A stretch of DNA of 64,000 bases from Stropharia rugosoannulata (Eukaryota; Basidiomycota; Agaricomycetes; Agaricales; Strophariaceae): positions 868,001 to 932,000 of the forward strand of contig JANCIK010000013.1 of NCBI GenBank assembly GCA_028532985.1. The letters are read 5' to 3'. The first letter of the stretch is position 1. Each line of letters opens with the position of its first letter. Positions 11,254 to 23,976 of the stretch are shown here, in pieces. Position numbers and translations under genes: made by a program. The notes under the pieces are model-generated. The model ran no database searches. It had not been told where the DNA came from and saw only the letters and a program-made list of their open reading frames with translations.

Positions 11254-12749
11254 TGCAGCTTGCGTTCGGGCACTGGAGCGCTCTGAATCAATCACCAGCG
11301 TCCACTATTATAGATATAGACGGCGTAGAATCGCCAAAGGTAGGACGGGGAAGGCTTTCAGAATTCTTGGATGCATATTTATATAGCGCGTAAGAGACAA
11401 AGTACAATTAGACAAGAGTTGCCATCTTGGTAAATCTCCAGACCGCCCGGAATCGGCTCCGGCTAATCGAGATCCAATCTTGTAATTCGACTTGGTCGTT
11501 TCAAAGGGCCACCACGTAGCTCCCTGAATTTGATAGTCTAGATAAAAGGTGTTGAGGCGACATATAACCCTTTTGTCTCTAGACACCATGTAGACGGCAT
11601 GGGGGTTAATCAGAAATAAATCTCGTTCTCTTCGGGGATGGTGGGAAGTTTTGCTCGAATAAATACAACGTCAGCACGCTTTGAGTAAGAACAAGACCGT
11701 GTAAACTCGTTTTCCTTCCAGAGGCTCCTACCGAGTTTAAGTATGGTTCTACTAATACGAATAGGAAAATCAGAAGTAAAGCCAAAGATATGATATTCTC
11801 GAGATAATCACCTTTGATTGCTTTGCTAGTAGTTCCTCCTCACGCCACAGATCTTTGCAATCAAGGATGGAAGAGAGTGAGAGTCGTCGCATGTTCGAAG
11901 ACGATGAGCGGAAGAAGTATCATTCAACTCATTCAACTGTTGCCGTCGAACGCTTCTCGAATATAAGATGTTAATGAGTCCGACAGCCTGCATGTTCGAG
12001 TAGGAGATGGCACTCCGACTTGAAGTACTCTGGCCCTTGAGTAATCGTCAATTCAATACATATAATTTGACCTTGTTCTAGTATTGGGCGAAACCAAAGG
12101 GAAGTCCTAGAAAACACTCAGGTGAAATTGGCGTTATTTCATACCTTAAAGCGTAACAACCCACAGTAGTTTTCGACCAATTTTCGACTTCTGATTGAAT
12201 TATCATGATAAGGAAACTTATTCGTCCATACCGTTCACAGTTTTCAGCACAATTTGTGTACTGCAGTATCTAAATGCCGCAGTAATTAGTCTGTATGTAG
12301 AAATTTTCAGGAATCCAATTCTGGAAGAGCGTTTGTTTCAAGTTTGTTTTGCATTTGGTAAATTCAGAACAGAAATAGGGGTTTTCCCACCACTTAGAGA
12401 GCATGTTATAGAATTAGATTTGACTGGGACGGTAGACAAGTAGAGGCAAAGTAGGAATTGAGTTTCATTACAGTGGCAGGTTGGTTGCGGGTTGATTCAA
12501 GGTTGGTTTGGAATTGGTTTGGAACTTGGGCCGGTACTGGGGCTTTCCGGGCAATCCGCCGGCCAAATGTTTGGCTGATTCCCGTACTGCAAACAATAAC
12601 CAAACCATACGGACATTTGCAAGACATTTGCTGAAGTAGCGTAGTAAGTACTAACTTCATATCTTGCGTCCTTCACATTCTGCCGTCCATATTTTGCACT
12701 ACTGTATATGTCCTAATAACTGAATGAAAATAATCACATAGCCCTCAGA
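11254..12749. other. Divergent intergenic region, no gene seen
   Basis: About 1.5 kb between the divergent HMG-box and Trs65 starts. There is no convincing coding potential, tRNA or repeat. A GGTTGG/TTGGTT-rich stretch occurs at about 12,478-12,530. Confidence 0.55.
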
Positions 12750-15700
12750 ATGGATAAAATCGCATCACTGGACCAGATTTTCTCCTCAACGCTTCTTAAA
12801 TTGGTTGTGCCGGATACGACGTTGGAATTTCCGCCAGGGACTCAGACAGATGAGTGGCTAGACAAGGCGCTGTCAAGCTCTGTAGAAAGGAAACAGGCTT
12901 TCTTTGGTCAGTTGAATAGTATATTCTGCTTTGCGTCACATTTACCGATCCCAGATGAACATTTACAGTCTCTGCTCGTCCTCAATATCAAGAATCCAGA
13001 TGATGGTCCACCAGAAGATCCCTCTAGGCCACCAGATGTTCTTCTTGATCTACTGGCTCATATTCAGGTATCTCTCGAGGCCTCCTATATATCGCAGAAC
13101 ACAGCGACAGCAACAGCACCAGAAACACCACGTTCTTCAAGATTGCTAGCACCCCCTAAGACCGGTACTTTGCCAAAACCCCCGAATCAACGTCTAAATG
13201 TTCACCCTTCAATCATACCGCCTAGTACACCGCATCCTATGCCTTCGACTGGCGAGCAGGATCGGAAATATAGTACAGCGGAAGGGACCGTCTTAATCGC
13301 AAGTATATGGGGGACCAACGCTTCTGAAACCTCTTCCGAACAATTTGCATTTCTCTGGTCAGAAAAGCAACAGCAATGGGTGGCAATATACAAGTTGGAT
13401 TTAACCGTCTGTATGTTATTCTCTGTTTCCATTTTCTCGCTGCTTACAGTTGTTCAGCATTTCTGCGACTAAACTTCAGTAATCCCCTGTTGTGCTTGAC
13501 CGTGTCAGCGACATTGCGCGAGAAACCAATTCCTACATATCCGACGCACCCATTGGCTCTATATCTTGATTCAATAGGCAAACCGAAGGTAGCTTCCCCC
13601 ACCTCGGAAGTCAATCCAAACAGGCCAGACGGCGATAATGAGAGTCATTTACTGGATGGTCTCGAAGAAGTCAATCTTTTAGACGGGCTACTCGCTGGAC
13701 CAGCTTTTGCTAAGCTAGACCCGGCTGAACTTACATTACCTTCACTACGTCTAGGTACTGTCTCCCGACAGAAGTTGTTCTCACTGCCACCAGTCCTCAT
13801 TAACACCCCCATTCAACCATCACCATCGCCGATGACCGCTGTCCGCAAAGCACATCCTACTCTGCGTAAATCCTTCCGAAAAACGTTACAAACAGTGTCT
13901 GGCTTCCGAGTCCGTATGAGGACTGTCTTTGTGCCCTACGTTTTACTCCCGGAAAACGAAGGCGCAATCGCTAATCTTTCGGAAGAGGAGAGGGAGAGGT
14001 CGAGGCTTGAGGCTGGCAGCGAGGAACGCACCGTTGTGCTTTGCGTCGAGATAGAAAATTCGGGTGATCTGGGTATGAATGCTGGCTTTATGGTTGAGTC
14101 GGTAGATGTCAATATCGGCGGAGATGGTGCAAAGGCGACACTCATCGGCTGGGGCGAAGAAGGCTTTGGCAAATTGGTGGTCAAATCTACATTTCCCTTA
14201 TACATTGGACCCTGGGCGCAGTACAACCTCCTCTACGCCGTGACTTTCATGCGATCTCCCGAGGAAGTTGACGCATTCGCCTTTGCTAACGGTAATAATG
14301 ACGCTCGTCCGATGCCTGAACTTCAACGAGCCGTTGCTATCAATATATTCGGAAAGCCGTACTTCTCACCATTCACCTCAGCAAAGAAGGCACTCTTGAC
14401 ATTCAACCCAGATACCCTGCTTTATCCTACTCCCACTTTCTCGTCTCGGTGGAATTGCGTCCTTGACCTGGCCTCCCAGCAACATCAGCCAGCCGAGCTT
14501 CTCGATCCAGGCGACCCAGCTTCTAATTTCCCTAGCGTTATGCCGGAGCCTGCCTCCCCGTTCCCCGGGGGATTTTCCGCATACAGCTCAAACACTACGC
14601 CCGCCGGACTTCCATCAGGAAATATAACGCCCCAGTACTCTGCAACTGCTGGCAGCAAACGCTTCACGCTTCCCCCTGGGGTCAATTTTGCCGGGCGTAC
14701 TGTTAAGACCATCACCCCCAATAAGCTGACCAAGACCAATATACCCGGGCGAGAGCCGTCTCCTCTGCCCTCCTCTCGTCTCTCCTCATTCATGCCTGCT
14801 TCTGCTGCTAGTTCGCAGTATATGCGCGCAGCGACGACGTACAGCGCCCCGCCTCCGCCTCCGCTCCCGTCTTCTGTCGTCCAGCCCGTCCTAGGTCTCC
14901 CGCAGCCGTACGACACCCCCGACACTCCCGGCACGCCGGGTGGCGAGCTCGAGATGCCCAACACCCCCGCCTACCCCGCCTACCCGCGCCAATCGTCCCT
15001 CCCACCCACACCGATGTCGCAGCAGCCACTTGCGTCGCCGGGGAACGTGGGGCTGAGCGTGGAGATCCGGCGCGAGCGCGGGGCGGGCGCGGACTACGGG
15101 TTCGGCGCCGTACCGCAAACGCCGCTCCCGCACGTGGGTGGCGGGGGCGGGGGTGGCGGCTGGGCGGGCGGCGGCGAGCAGACGATGCTGAAGCTCAACC
15201 AATCAGGCGCGAGCGGCGAGAACATAATCGTGTCCGTCGGGCTCCTGCCACTAGTGCGCAGCGGGCAGGGGCGCGGGCCGGGTCGGGACAGCGGCACCGG
15301 CGTTGGCGGGCTTCTCGGGCCGGAGACGATATTCCCTCTGGACGTTTTCACGTTGGACATATTCGTGTTCAACCAGAGTCATTGGCCGCGGCGGTTTGAG
15401 GTGACGTGCCCCGAGCGCAGGCGGCGGAGGCGGGGTGGCGTGGATGTGGGCGTGTATGACGGCGGCAGTGAGGCGGTGAGGAAGATGGGGTACCCGGGGA
15501 TACTGTCCCTGGAGAGCCGTATTCGTATTGGGTGCGTCTCTGTCTCTGCGATAGTTTTGAAGTGCCCAGCGCTGATGAACTCTTATTTCCTGTGAATCTG
15601 AGTAGCCCACTGCGCCCGTCTGCGTGTCAGTCTGTGAGAATGGATTTCATCGCCATCTCACCTGGGGTCCATGCTATTGATACCCTTACCCTAACTGATG

Positions 15701-15825
15701 TTGAGACGGGCTTTTCAACAAACCTTCGGTATGTCTTTCAAGCCCATTAATGATTCAAAGCTTTAAAATTGATGCTTTTTCCCAGGTCTGTGTTAGATAT
15801 CGTCGTACATGATTTAAAGCGATAG
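12750..15825 (+). CDS. TRAPP-II complex subunit, Trs65-like
   Basis: Four exons (12750-13410, 13509-15531, 15555-15728, 15786-15825) join in phase to about 965 aa. The N-terminus MDKIASLDQIFSSTLLKLVV, the segment GTVLIASIWGTNASETSSEQ with FLWSEKQQQWVAIYKLDLTV, and TLREKPIPTYPTHPLALYLD match basidiomycete Trs65-domain proteins. The central part has beta-sandwich-like segments (TVVLCVEIENSGDLGMNAGF, PLYIGPWAQYNLLYAVTF). Trs65 stabilises TRAPP-II, the Golgi/endosome Rab exchange factor complex. The last exons (FIAISPGVHAIDTLTLTDVE) resemble the C-terminal Ig-like fold of the family. Between about 14,500 and 15,300 there is a Pro/Ser/Gly-rich GC-rich insertion that splits the conserved regions. 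The family call rests on recalled motifs. Confidence 0.75.
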
Positions 15826-16161
15826 GATGATTTGTAATTCCTTGGGGATAAGCAATGCTATAATTCTGTAAATATAGATGCCCTTGTGATACAAAACTAG
15901 AATTCTCACAGCAAATACACAGCCAGGTATTGTGACTTATCGACGAAAGGCTGTTCACTGTCCGTGTCAGGCCTTGCACATTGACTGTCTGACCTGAAGT
16001 GCCTATATCCATGACAATAACTTAACACAGCTTCTCGCAGCAGCTTACAATACGAATAAAGAGTGGCATATCATGATCCTTGGATCTTTACTCACCATAT
16101 CTTCTTCTCCAGGAACCAGATTTCGTCTCTGTGGTTTTTACCCATCTGTACATCACTGACC
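15826..16161. other. Intergenic gap
   Basis: 336 bp between two plus-strand genes. It presumably holds the 3' end of the Trs65 gene and the promoter of the next one. No motif was recognised. Confidence 0.5.
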
Positions 16162-16647
16162 ATGATCATGGACTCCGACGCCACACCGACCTACACAGCT
16201 CCCCCCGTCGCATTCATTTCCGGACCGTTAGAGCCTGGGTGGGACTACTTTACAGAGCACTACGTCCCGCGCATACGCACCGCCATCGCAGCCGGACACC
16301 GCTTCGTGATCGGCCCTGCTCCGGGCATGGACACGCTCGCCTTCGAGTTCCTCTTGAGCGAGCGCATCGCTATGTCCCGCGTGACTGTCTACTTCGCCGA
16401 GTTTCAGGTTCGGGAGCTCGCCGCCCTCAAGCGATATCGGGAGTGGTTGGGTGCACACACAGAAGTCGAAGGACTGACGACGGGCGCCCGTGATGCGGCG
16501 ATGACTCGAGATTCAGATTATGATATCCTGCGGTACATGGATGTGGAGGAGCAGAAAGCGTTCTATGGGCCGAGGTATTATCCTCGGGTCAGTAACACAG
16601 AGAGAAACGAACAAAGGCGGCTGGAGGGCCAAAGACAAGCTCCTTGA
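16162..16647 (+). CDS. Small SLOG-like (Rossmannoid) protein
   Basis: A single-exon protein of 161 aa from ATG 16162 (or 159 aa from ATG 16168). The visible pattern is VAFISGPLEPG at the N-terminus, HRFVIGPAPGMDTLAFEFLL in the middle and VTVYFAEFQVRELAALKRY after it. The GxPxGxDxxA block following a predicted beta-strand resembles the nucleotide- or ligand-binding loop of SLOG/LOG/DprA-related Rossmannoid folds. That assignment is an inference from motif shape, not a database match. The protein has no signal peptide or membrane segment and would be cytosolic. The C-terminus (about 40 aa) is charged and probably disordered. It lies downstream of the Trs65 gene in the same orientation. Confidence 0.55.
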   Translation: MIMDSDATPTYTAPPVAFISGPLEPGWDYFTEHYVPRIRTAIAAGHRFVIGPAPGMDTLAFEFLLSERIAMSRVTVYFAEFQVRELAALKRYREWLGAHTEVEGLTTGARDAAMTRDSDYDILRYMDVEEQKAFYGPRYYPRVSNTERNEQRRLEGQRQAP

Positions 16648-17118
16648 CCAATCATACGATGACACTAGCAGCTTGTTTTCTTTCTCGGTTTCTCTCTTCT
16701 GAAGTCAGTGCTCATCTCAAGGTCTAAATGCGGACGTCTTTTCGACGATTGTCTAGTGTTTACCCTTGCGAATTTACAACCAACTGATCTAATAGCTCCC
16801 TTGCGATGATGACTGATAGTTACTATGGTCTTAAGAATTACTAACCTGTCGAATCATGCAATAAATCTGCCAACTATCACAGCTTAGTTAAACTCTGCGT
16901 GTATAATCATAATCAAAGGTTTAGCATAATGTCTGCCAGTCAAACGCACATGTAGTACGCAATGCATACACTGCAATCAAATGGCGAGAAGAGAATGTTC
17001 AAAGAATTACAATCACATCACTCGGGGCACACACACACACTGACTGTAATAAGTCCGAAAAAATACTTCCAGAGCTAATAGTAAAGATCAGCAAATACTG
17101 GGTACCAGAGAGATACGC
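16648..17118. other. Convergent intergenic region with a short (CA)n tract
   Basis: About 470 bp between convergent 3' ends. It contains a (CA)6-7 dinucleotide tract at 17,028-17,040 and nothing else recognised. Confidence 0.6.
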
Positions 17119-20100
17119 TCAAAACTCCAACAAGGGCTGCGACCACATCTCCCACTGAGAATCGCCATCCATGTCCATATCCCCACTGTCTGGAATTCCC
17201 TCGTAGCCACCGCTGCTTGTGATCGACGCTGTACCAGTAGAGAGGTTCATGTAATCATTGTCGAGCGGCCGTTGAGAAGACGTTACCGACTGTCCTGCGG
17301 GGGGAGCATATACGTCGGTATTCGCGGTAGATGCTGAGTTGTGCTGAGAGAGATTCAGCGGGGGGAAGTTAAGTCCAAGTACAGATGGTGCCTGCGAGAA
17401 AGTCTGCCCGCCGGGCATGCCAAGGTACGCAGTTACATCCTTGGTCGCGAATGGAAGTGAGGTGATGGGTGAGAAAGGGTCAGCAAGTTCGAGGTCGCGT
17501 GCAATGTCGAACAGATCGTTGGCCGAGTTGAACAAATGGCTTGAGGTGTGTCCGCTGCCGGGCAAAGCGAGCTCGTTCAGAGGGGGGATGGGAGCAGGGG
17601 CAGACATGCTCCCGGACCCGGATGGAATCGCATACGGGTATGAACCTGTTAGGTGATCGATCTGCTGCCGTTTAGAGTCGCGGTGCGCGAACGCGGTCTG
17701 AGAGGAAGGTGCCGAGCCAGAAAAATCATTGACAGCCGGATAATTGATAAAAGACGGAGAGAGACTACCAGACGTCCTAATAGGAATGGCCTTTGAGCTT
17801 GCCGAGCGATACGCCCACGGGTCAGTAAGACTGGAGGAGAAGCTGGACGGGCTGTTGGTAAACGGAGAGTCGCGCGTAGGAGAAGGACGAATATTAATAG
17901 GTGCAGATCGAGCCGGCGAATTCGAAGAAGGGATGGCATAGGGGTTAGGAGAGTGAGAGTCCTGGTGAGCATGAGAAATAGTAATCACAGGCGACAAAGA
18001 GACGGTAGCGCGAGCAGGAGAGGGCTGAGGACCCTCATTAACAGAGTGCTCTCGAGAATGTAAGCCGAGGCAGTGGGGCTTCGGCTGTGTCAATGATGAA
18101 TGGCGGCGAACGCGATCTTTCAACGAGACATGAACAGAGGACTGATCCTCTTCGTCGACGTTGCTAACGGCTTCAGGAAGCGAACTGTTGGGAGTAGAAA
18201 CAGAAATAGTCCTGCGCTCCAAGAGCGGCTTCAACTGCTCGTCCATGAGATTCTTCATAATTCCAGCAATATTTGTTGCACATTGCCAGGATTTGCCTAT
18301 CTCATGGAGATATTGCAGCACGAGAGCCTGCTGTTGCCTAGAGTGGTCGAGCTCCTTCTGTGCTACACGGCTGCCTGAGATAGCTTGCACAGAAATTAGT
18401 AGATAAACGGTCCCAGCAGCGAAGACAGTTTGAATAAGTGTTATCGGGCAGTACCGAAGTGTGTAGAGAGAGCGCCAAGTCGCAAGGAGTTCCATAATGT
18501 TTTCCGCTGCTCGTCGACATAACTTTCAATATAGTGAGTTGATAGCTCGTCAATGATGTGAGGAAGGCCAAACCTTAACGTGATCAATTTCACGGTCTGC
18601 TGTGTATATTAGGCGCCCCTTTCGCTGAAAGAATGGTCGGTGAAGGAGGATAAAAAGCCACCAGTAAGCAAGATGTAGCATCAGCTTATGGGGCGTAGAT
18701 GTAGGGCGGGATTTGACAGTGATATCAAGTTCAGGCGATAACCTGCCTTTCCAGGTGTTTAGGCTGAGACTACAGTATCATTCATATCAGCTGTGCCAGG
18801 CCCCGAGTGAAAACAAAACTCACTCTATCTCGCTGATCTGTTCATCAATAGCTGAGCGATTGTGTGACCTATCGCTGTCTAGAGAGTTTCTATCAATTGG
18901 GTAAGTATGCGGGATTCACGGTACGGTACGGAAGGGTCTTACACAACGTCCATGATTCGACGGGCGATCATCAAAAGTTCGCACGTCGCCTCAAACGTTT
19001 TGGTCAGATAATTTGCTTGAGGTTCCAACCTAGCAGCTGGGTAGTTCCACGGCAGCTGATCGTAATCAAGATCGACCAAAGGCATAGAGATAGCCTTGAA
19101 TGCCTCCATGGTCGGAGAGGGTTTGGGAACACAGAAATCTCGACCAACATATAAAGACCAACAGACATCCTTGATTGAAGGGAAAGTTAGTAGCGGTACT
19201 TTAACATCTCAGACAGATTAATTACCTGGGAGAATGTCATCCAGTAAGTCCAACGGCGGTCAAGTATGTCTGACTCGTCCATCACTCCCATCTTCACCCA
19301 GTCCGAGCAATCAACATTGAGCCCCACTGCAAATACATACATGAGAATGATGGATTTATTTTCAAAGATCAGCACTCACGGGCTTGAGCCACACGGGCAC
19401 TCATACCTAAATAATATAATCACAGCATTTAGTCAGGCTCTGCATGAAACACAGTCATACATACCAAAGTATAGGTATCCCAGCGTCTGGTTTCCCTGCG
19501 AACTGTGAAAGCTAGCTATGATGGACAGAGCATTGACCACGCTCAGATTGGGTCTCTCACACTCGGTTTCGATGTAGCTTTTTGCCTTCTGGGCAAAATA
19601 TTGCCGCGACTTTAAGTCTCGCAGCTTAGGGTCGTCTAAGAATGCTAGGCCCAATGCTACGAGAGCATTGTGCAGCATAGGGGAGTAATGAGGCGTCTTT
19701 GGTGGAGGGTGGGATGCAGGGATGGAAAGTGCGCGATACATGTCCCGCAGAAAAAGTGCGGGGACCACGCGAAGACACCATGAGGTGAAGAATTTGAACG
19801 TTAAGTCAAGTGCTCTATGTTTCTGTCATCAGAGAAATCGTGAGACTGACAGGGAAGACGGGCTTACTTGTCATGAGATCTGCGGTCAAGCGGTACCACA
19901 TCAGGAAGATGGCGGGACCAGTCGAAATCGGGATTGTAGTGCTCGTCAGAGACACCATCGGTGAGAAGAACATATGTAGCGTTGGGGTCCTGGCCGAGCC
20001 TTGGGAATCGGGAGACCCTGGTGGTTATGGGTTGGGGTTCAGTATTATGAAAGCGAAATGGGGCAGTCGTCCCGTAGTGGTTTAGCCCATTTTCCTCCAG

Positions 20101-20742
20101 CTATGAAACGATTCAGATGATTATATGCACTCATTTGCACCGAAAACACAAACCTTGAGGCTCTGAGTGGGAAAGCATAACTCTTTGGTCGGATCGCCAT
20201 CTGAGTTCGTGTCAACGTCGTCGTGCCCCGGCACGCTGGGGTCAAAGTCATGGTCGAATACGTCCCGCAAAAGCCCGTCCTCCGGTGGACGTGCTATCCG
20301 AACATCGGCCATGGAGATGGGGCGGAAGTCTCGATGGTGGGAGTCTAAAATGGATTCCAGGTAGTCTGCGTACTTGCGCCACTCCACAGCGCGCATTTGG
20401 AGGGCCTCAGCATACTTGTGCATGGCCTCGAAGTGCTGCTCGGTGCGCGGCTTCGGTCCCGGGTTCTTCGTCCATGAACACTGATGAGCCGAAGCGTAAG
20501 CAGTCGGGCAAAGGCATAGTAGGAAGAAGCGCGTACTTCTTGCTCGCGTCCCTGCTGGCGGCAGGGTTGACAAACAGGTTTGAGTCCATCACACTTGGTT
20601 TTCCTGTCCAATGTTGATCACAATCAGCACCGTCCTTTTCCACGCCGTTCGACGCGACTTGCCTTCTCGCACAAACATCGCAGGCGGGGTTGTATTTGCC
20701 CCGCCCTCTAGGAGTTCCTGTTCCTGGCGCCTTGCCTTTCAT
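17119..20742 (-). CDS. Zn2Cys6 fungal-specific transcription factor
   Basis: A regulator with an N-terminal zinc binuclear cluster. Splicing gives CDVCARRKTKCDGLKPVCQP then CRQQGREQEC, i.e. C-x2-C-x6-C-x6-C-x2-C-x8-C. A linker region (TEQHFEAMHKYAEALQMRAV) follows. The Fungal_trans middle domain is spread over many exons, with FFTSWCLRVVPALFLRDMYR, SPMLHNALVALGLAF, RRWTYWMTFSQ then DVCWSLYVGRDFCVPKPSP, and later RRAAENIMELLATWRSLYTL. A long Ser/Pro-rich tail (18,200-17,119) ends WEMWSQPLLEF and is probably an activation region. The first intron (20,662-20,604) must use a GC-AG boundary (AAG|GCAAGT), because the nearest GT shifts the frame and stops at once. The target pathway is unknown; the middle domain resembles the XlnR-like class only loosely. 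Confidence 0.87.
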
Positions 20743-23316
20743 ATGGAAAGAGTATTAACGGGATGAAATCAATATATCAATAGTAGCAGTAAATAACATA
20801 AATCAGATAGTTATAGTAGTAGAGGCGGATATCAAACAGCCGTAGGTAGTACAGTCGGGGAGGATATTGGGTGCCAGTATGAGTGCTCGATCCCCGTCTT
20901 ATAAATATCAATGTGGTGTACTTGTATCAAGCGAACATACCGCAGCCATTCCGGGGTGCCTCAGGGAACCTCTGTCATGTCATGACAGGCACTCGTATCT
21001 TCAAGCCTGCACAGCAGTTGCATTATAGCAACCGGGGAAAAGGCAACGCTGCCCCATTGCCGGCCACGGATGCTGTCCAATCGCAGAGTGGGCCATATTT
21101 ACTGCTGAGAGCATCAGCATCTACGTATGCTTACCTTGATGATCATCGACCGATCATGAAGGCAAAAATAAGCAATCTGACATACAGCTTCAGCCGCGCG
21201 TGTCGGGTCGTTCACACTTGTTCAAGGCAGTTAATTCCTGGGAGCATTCTGGGAGCATTTTGAAATACTCGACTCCCACAACAGCGCGCTAATCGCGCAG
21301 CCTCAAGGCTGAGGCGTGTTGCCCAAATACATCTGTTTTTGGGCGCCCCGCTTTCCCCCGCCTCTAATGCACTACACACCATTGGCCTTCCCACGCTCTA
21401 CACAAAGTGGGTTCAAAGACCGGTCACCTCGCACTGATTTCCAGCGCTATCATTGAAAAAGCCTTGGGAGCACATGCTGAAGCCATTAATGACGGAGAGT
21501 CTAGCAGGCAAAATTTTCTTACTATCATCCCTTCCATATACAACTTATATGCAACGTGCCGCTGTATGCGACCGCGGACTCATGGCCGAAACATGACTTA
21601 ATCAGAACGACGCTCAACAGCGGAGATATTGGTGATGGTTTCTGTTATTTGTTCAGAAGTTAAAAGCGACGAAGATCGGTATTTCCACGAAGTAGACGAG
21701 TGGCAGTTATGTAGTGCAGTCAAGTTGTGACATCAGACAGAACTAATAGTAAATGATCAGCCAACTAAAATCAGGCATGCTCATACCTATCTTATCTGGT
21801 TTCATGTTGCAACTGCATGTTAAAATATAATAACAGACTCAAAATTATCATGGCAGGTGACAAAAGGATTTGCCTCGCGACGAACAGTAAAGCGCCCCCG
21901 CTCCGTTGTGAACTGCATCCTATTCGTGGATCATCTTCGCAAGCATTGACGTTCTGTGGAGAAAAAGACGTAGCATTCGGATATTAATATTTGGCTGTGT
22001 GGGCTCATGCTCGTGTTCCCCCACATTCACGTCAAACGCCGCTTAGATACGGTAATGTGGAACCATTTTATCAAGCAAGTGAATGGACACGGAACATAGC
22101 AGCCTTAATTGACATCCCTAACGCGAGAACAAACAGAAAGAATGTGAACAACGCACCTTTCTTTCCTTATGGCGATTCTGCATTGGTTTAAATTAAAGTT
22201 CCCGTCCTGGGCGGCAAGAACGACATCGAAGTCGCTGTTTCTTTGCATTATACATGGTACACCAAGAAAGACCACAGACCAAGAAGTGTGCATGCGACGG
22301 CTAAGAGCGACTGCCTACACTTTAGAATTGGCAAATGCGCATGGATAGTGCAGGGACAAGCGTAGACACATGCACGATCAGAACACCTCTTTCGAGGAGT
22401 AGATGGATCGAAGGAACGTCCTTCGTTGCAGGAATAACAAGGGATGTTGCCGGCAGTGAATTACAATGTTGTGAAGTGACAGTCTCCATAAAGAAAAGAG
22501 GACCCAGCGTCCAGAAATGATTTGAATACCTATGACTCGAGAGGTTCTGAGTCAATACACTTGAATGAATTACGGCACGACATTTAGTGTTTAGAAGCTG
22601 ATGTCGCTGGTCTGAGTCTAGCAGCTGCTTCCTTGCATGAGAGATCTTTCAGCTTTCCTTGAATCAACAATGCCTTTGTTACGCCGCAAGTGCATTCCTT
22701 CATGGAACGATACGAGTTTTTAGTAGCGAATGGCCCGTAAGGCCCAGACCTGTCCCACGTACGAAGCTTGGAAGTGGACACAACATAACACCGAACACAT
22801 GTTCTGCAAGGCGCCCATTCTAATGTCAGCGACACTGAATGCTAGACAGAAAGTATATACCTAGCTTCTCCGGTTGATGATCAAAGTGTACATCTTGTAT
22901 GCCATCCGTTTGGCGTGTTGCAACGTGCCCTACAAGGATAACCCGCTTGAAAATGAACCGGAGGCAAAATAAAAGAAAGAAACACGGTGCCGGGAAGGTT
23001 GGCTCGACTGAATGCGAAAAAAGGAAGAGCGTGCGCCCCAAAACATGTCAGCAGCATTCCCGTCTCCATTTTTCCGCGGCATGAAGGTGAAAAGGTTCTT
23101 CAGTAGAATGCTATATGCCATGGGATTCCGACGCCTGCTTTCCTGGTATTAAGCCTGAGTAATCGGGCTCCGAGTTCCAGCACAAGCTCTTTACATGTAT
23201 CACAACACCACATGAAGCATCGAAGCAGTTAAGTATGCAATTAAGAATAATTTTGAGGACATCAGGACAACATAATTAAACGACCTGAACACCATTTAGC
23301 AACGCGGAACTGGAGG
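20743..23316. other. Long intergenic region, no gene seen
   Basis: About 2.6 kb between the start of the Zn2Cys6 gene and the 3' end of uL14m. Open frames are short, on both strands, and without family motifs or consistent splice joins. No tRNA or tandem array was recognised. Confidence 0.55.
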
Positions 23317-23782
23317 TCAGAAAATAGGACGACGCACTCTGGGAGCCAGGCTGACAATCTTTCCCCATCCCTTGAGCCTTAGGTCAGCAGACACCATGCC
23401 ACCAATACGCGTGCCCAGCATTTCCTTCTTGTTGTTCAGTAGAACGGCCGCATTGTCGTCGAAGCGGACGTATGTCCCGTCTGCCCTCCGCACGGGCTTG
23501 CGGGAGCGTACAATTACAGCGCGTCGGACGTCTCCAGGGCGGACCTTGACGGCGTTCACGGATGCCTGGGTTGCAGCAGATATGGGCCGCGCTTTCTGGA
23601 CGACAACGACGATTTCGTCGCCAACGGTACCCCAGCCGTTGTTGACCTTGTTCTTGAGGACGTTGACGCACTCGACTAGGAGGGCGCCAGAGTTATCTAT
23701 GCACTGTGTTTGCCTGAGTACAAGTATACAGAGCAAAATGCGTAAGCTTGCGCACGTTGAGAGTTCCTTTCAGGCCAATCAT
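23317..23782 (-). CDS. Mitochondrial large-subunit ribosomal protein uL14m
   Basis: Two exons (23782-23756 and 23703-23317) join in phase to 137 aa. The protein begins [20 protein letters not shown] and continues [56 protein letters not shown] and [13 protein letters not shown]. These are the hallmarks of bacterial-type uL14 (yeast MRPL38), which sits at the mitoribosomal subunit interface. The first exon is only 27 nt, all coding. It uses a GTGCGC donor; the intron ends ACACAG. The start codon faces the hexokinase start across 194 bp. Confidence 0.92.
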
Positions 23783-23976
23783 GGCTGGGGGTGAGGAATA
23801 CGACGAGCAAAGACCGTTCAACGTCGGCCAGCATACATTTTGTGCGGCATTCACACGGTTCCAAATGGGGCTGTGATTGGGGCCTACCTACCTTGGAAAT
23901 TATAGCACTCCACCGCCGCTCACCTTTTCTTTTTGCAACCACCACCAGCGGATCTACCTCATTAACCGCATCCAAC
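23783..23976. promoter_or_regulatory. Short bidirectional promoter (uL14m / hexokinase)
   Basis: Only 194 bp separate two diverging start codons, so the 5' UTRs and promoters of both genes must share this segment. No TATA box was seen at a convincing distance. Confidence 0.6.

Noticed and set aside
17028..17040. (CA)n tract as a possible regulatory or CRISPR-like array
   Set aside because: It is an ordinary short microsatellite; no spaced direct-repeat array occurs in the window.
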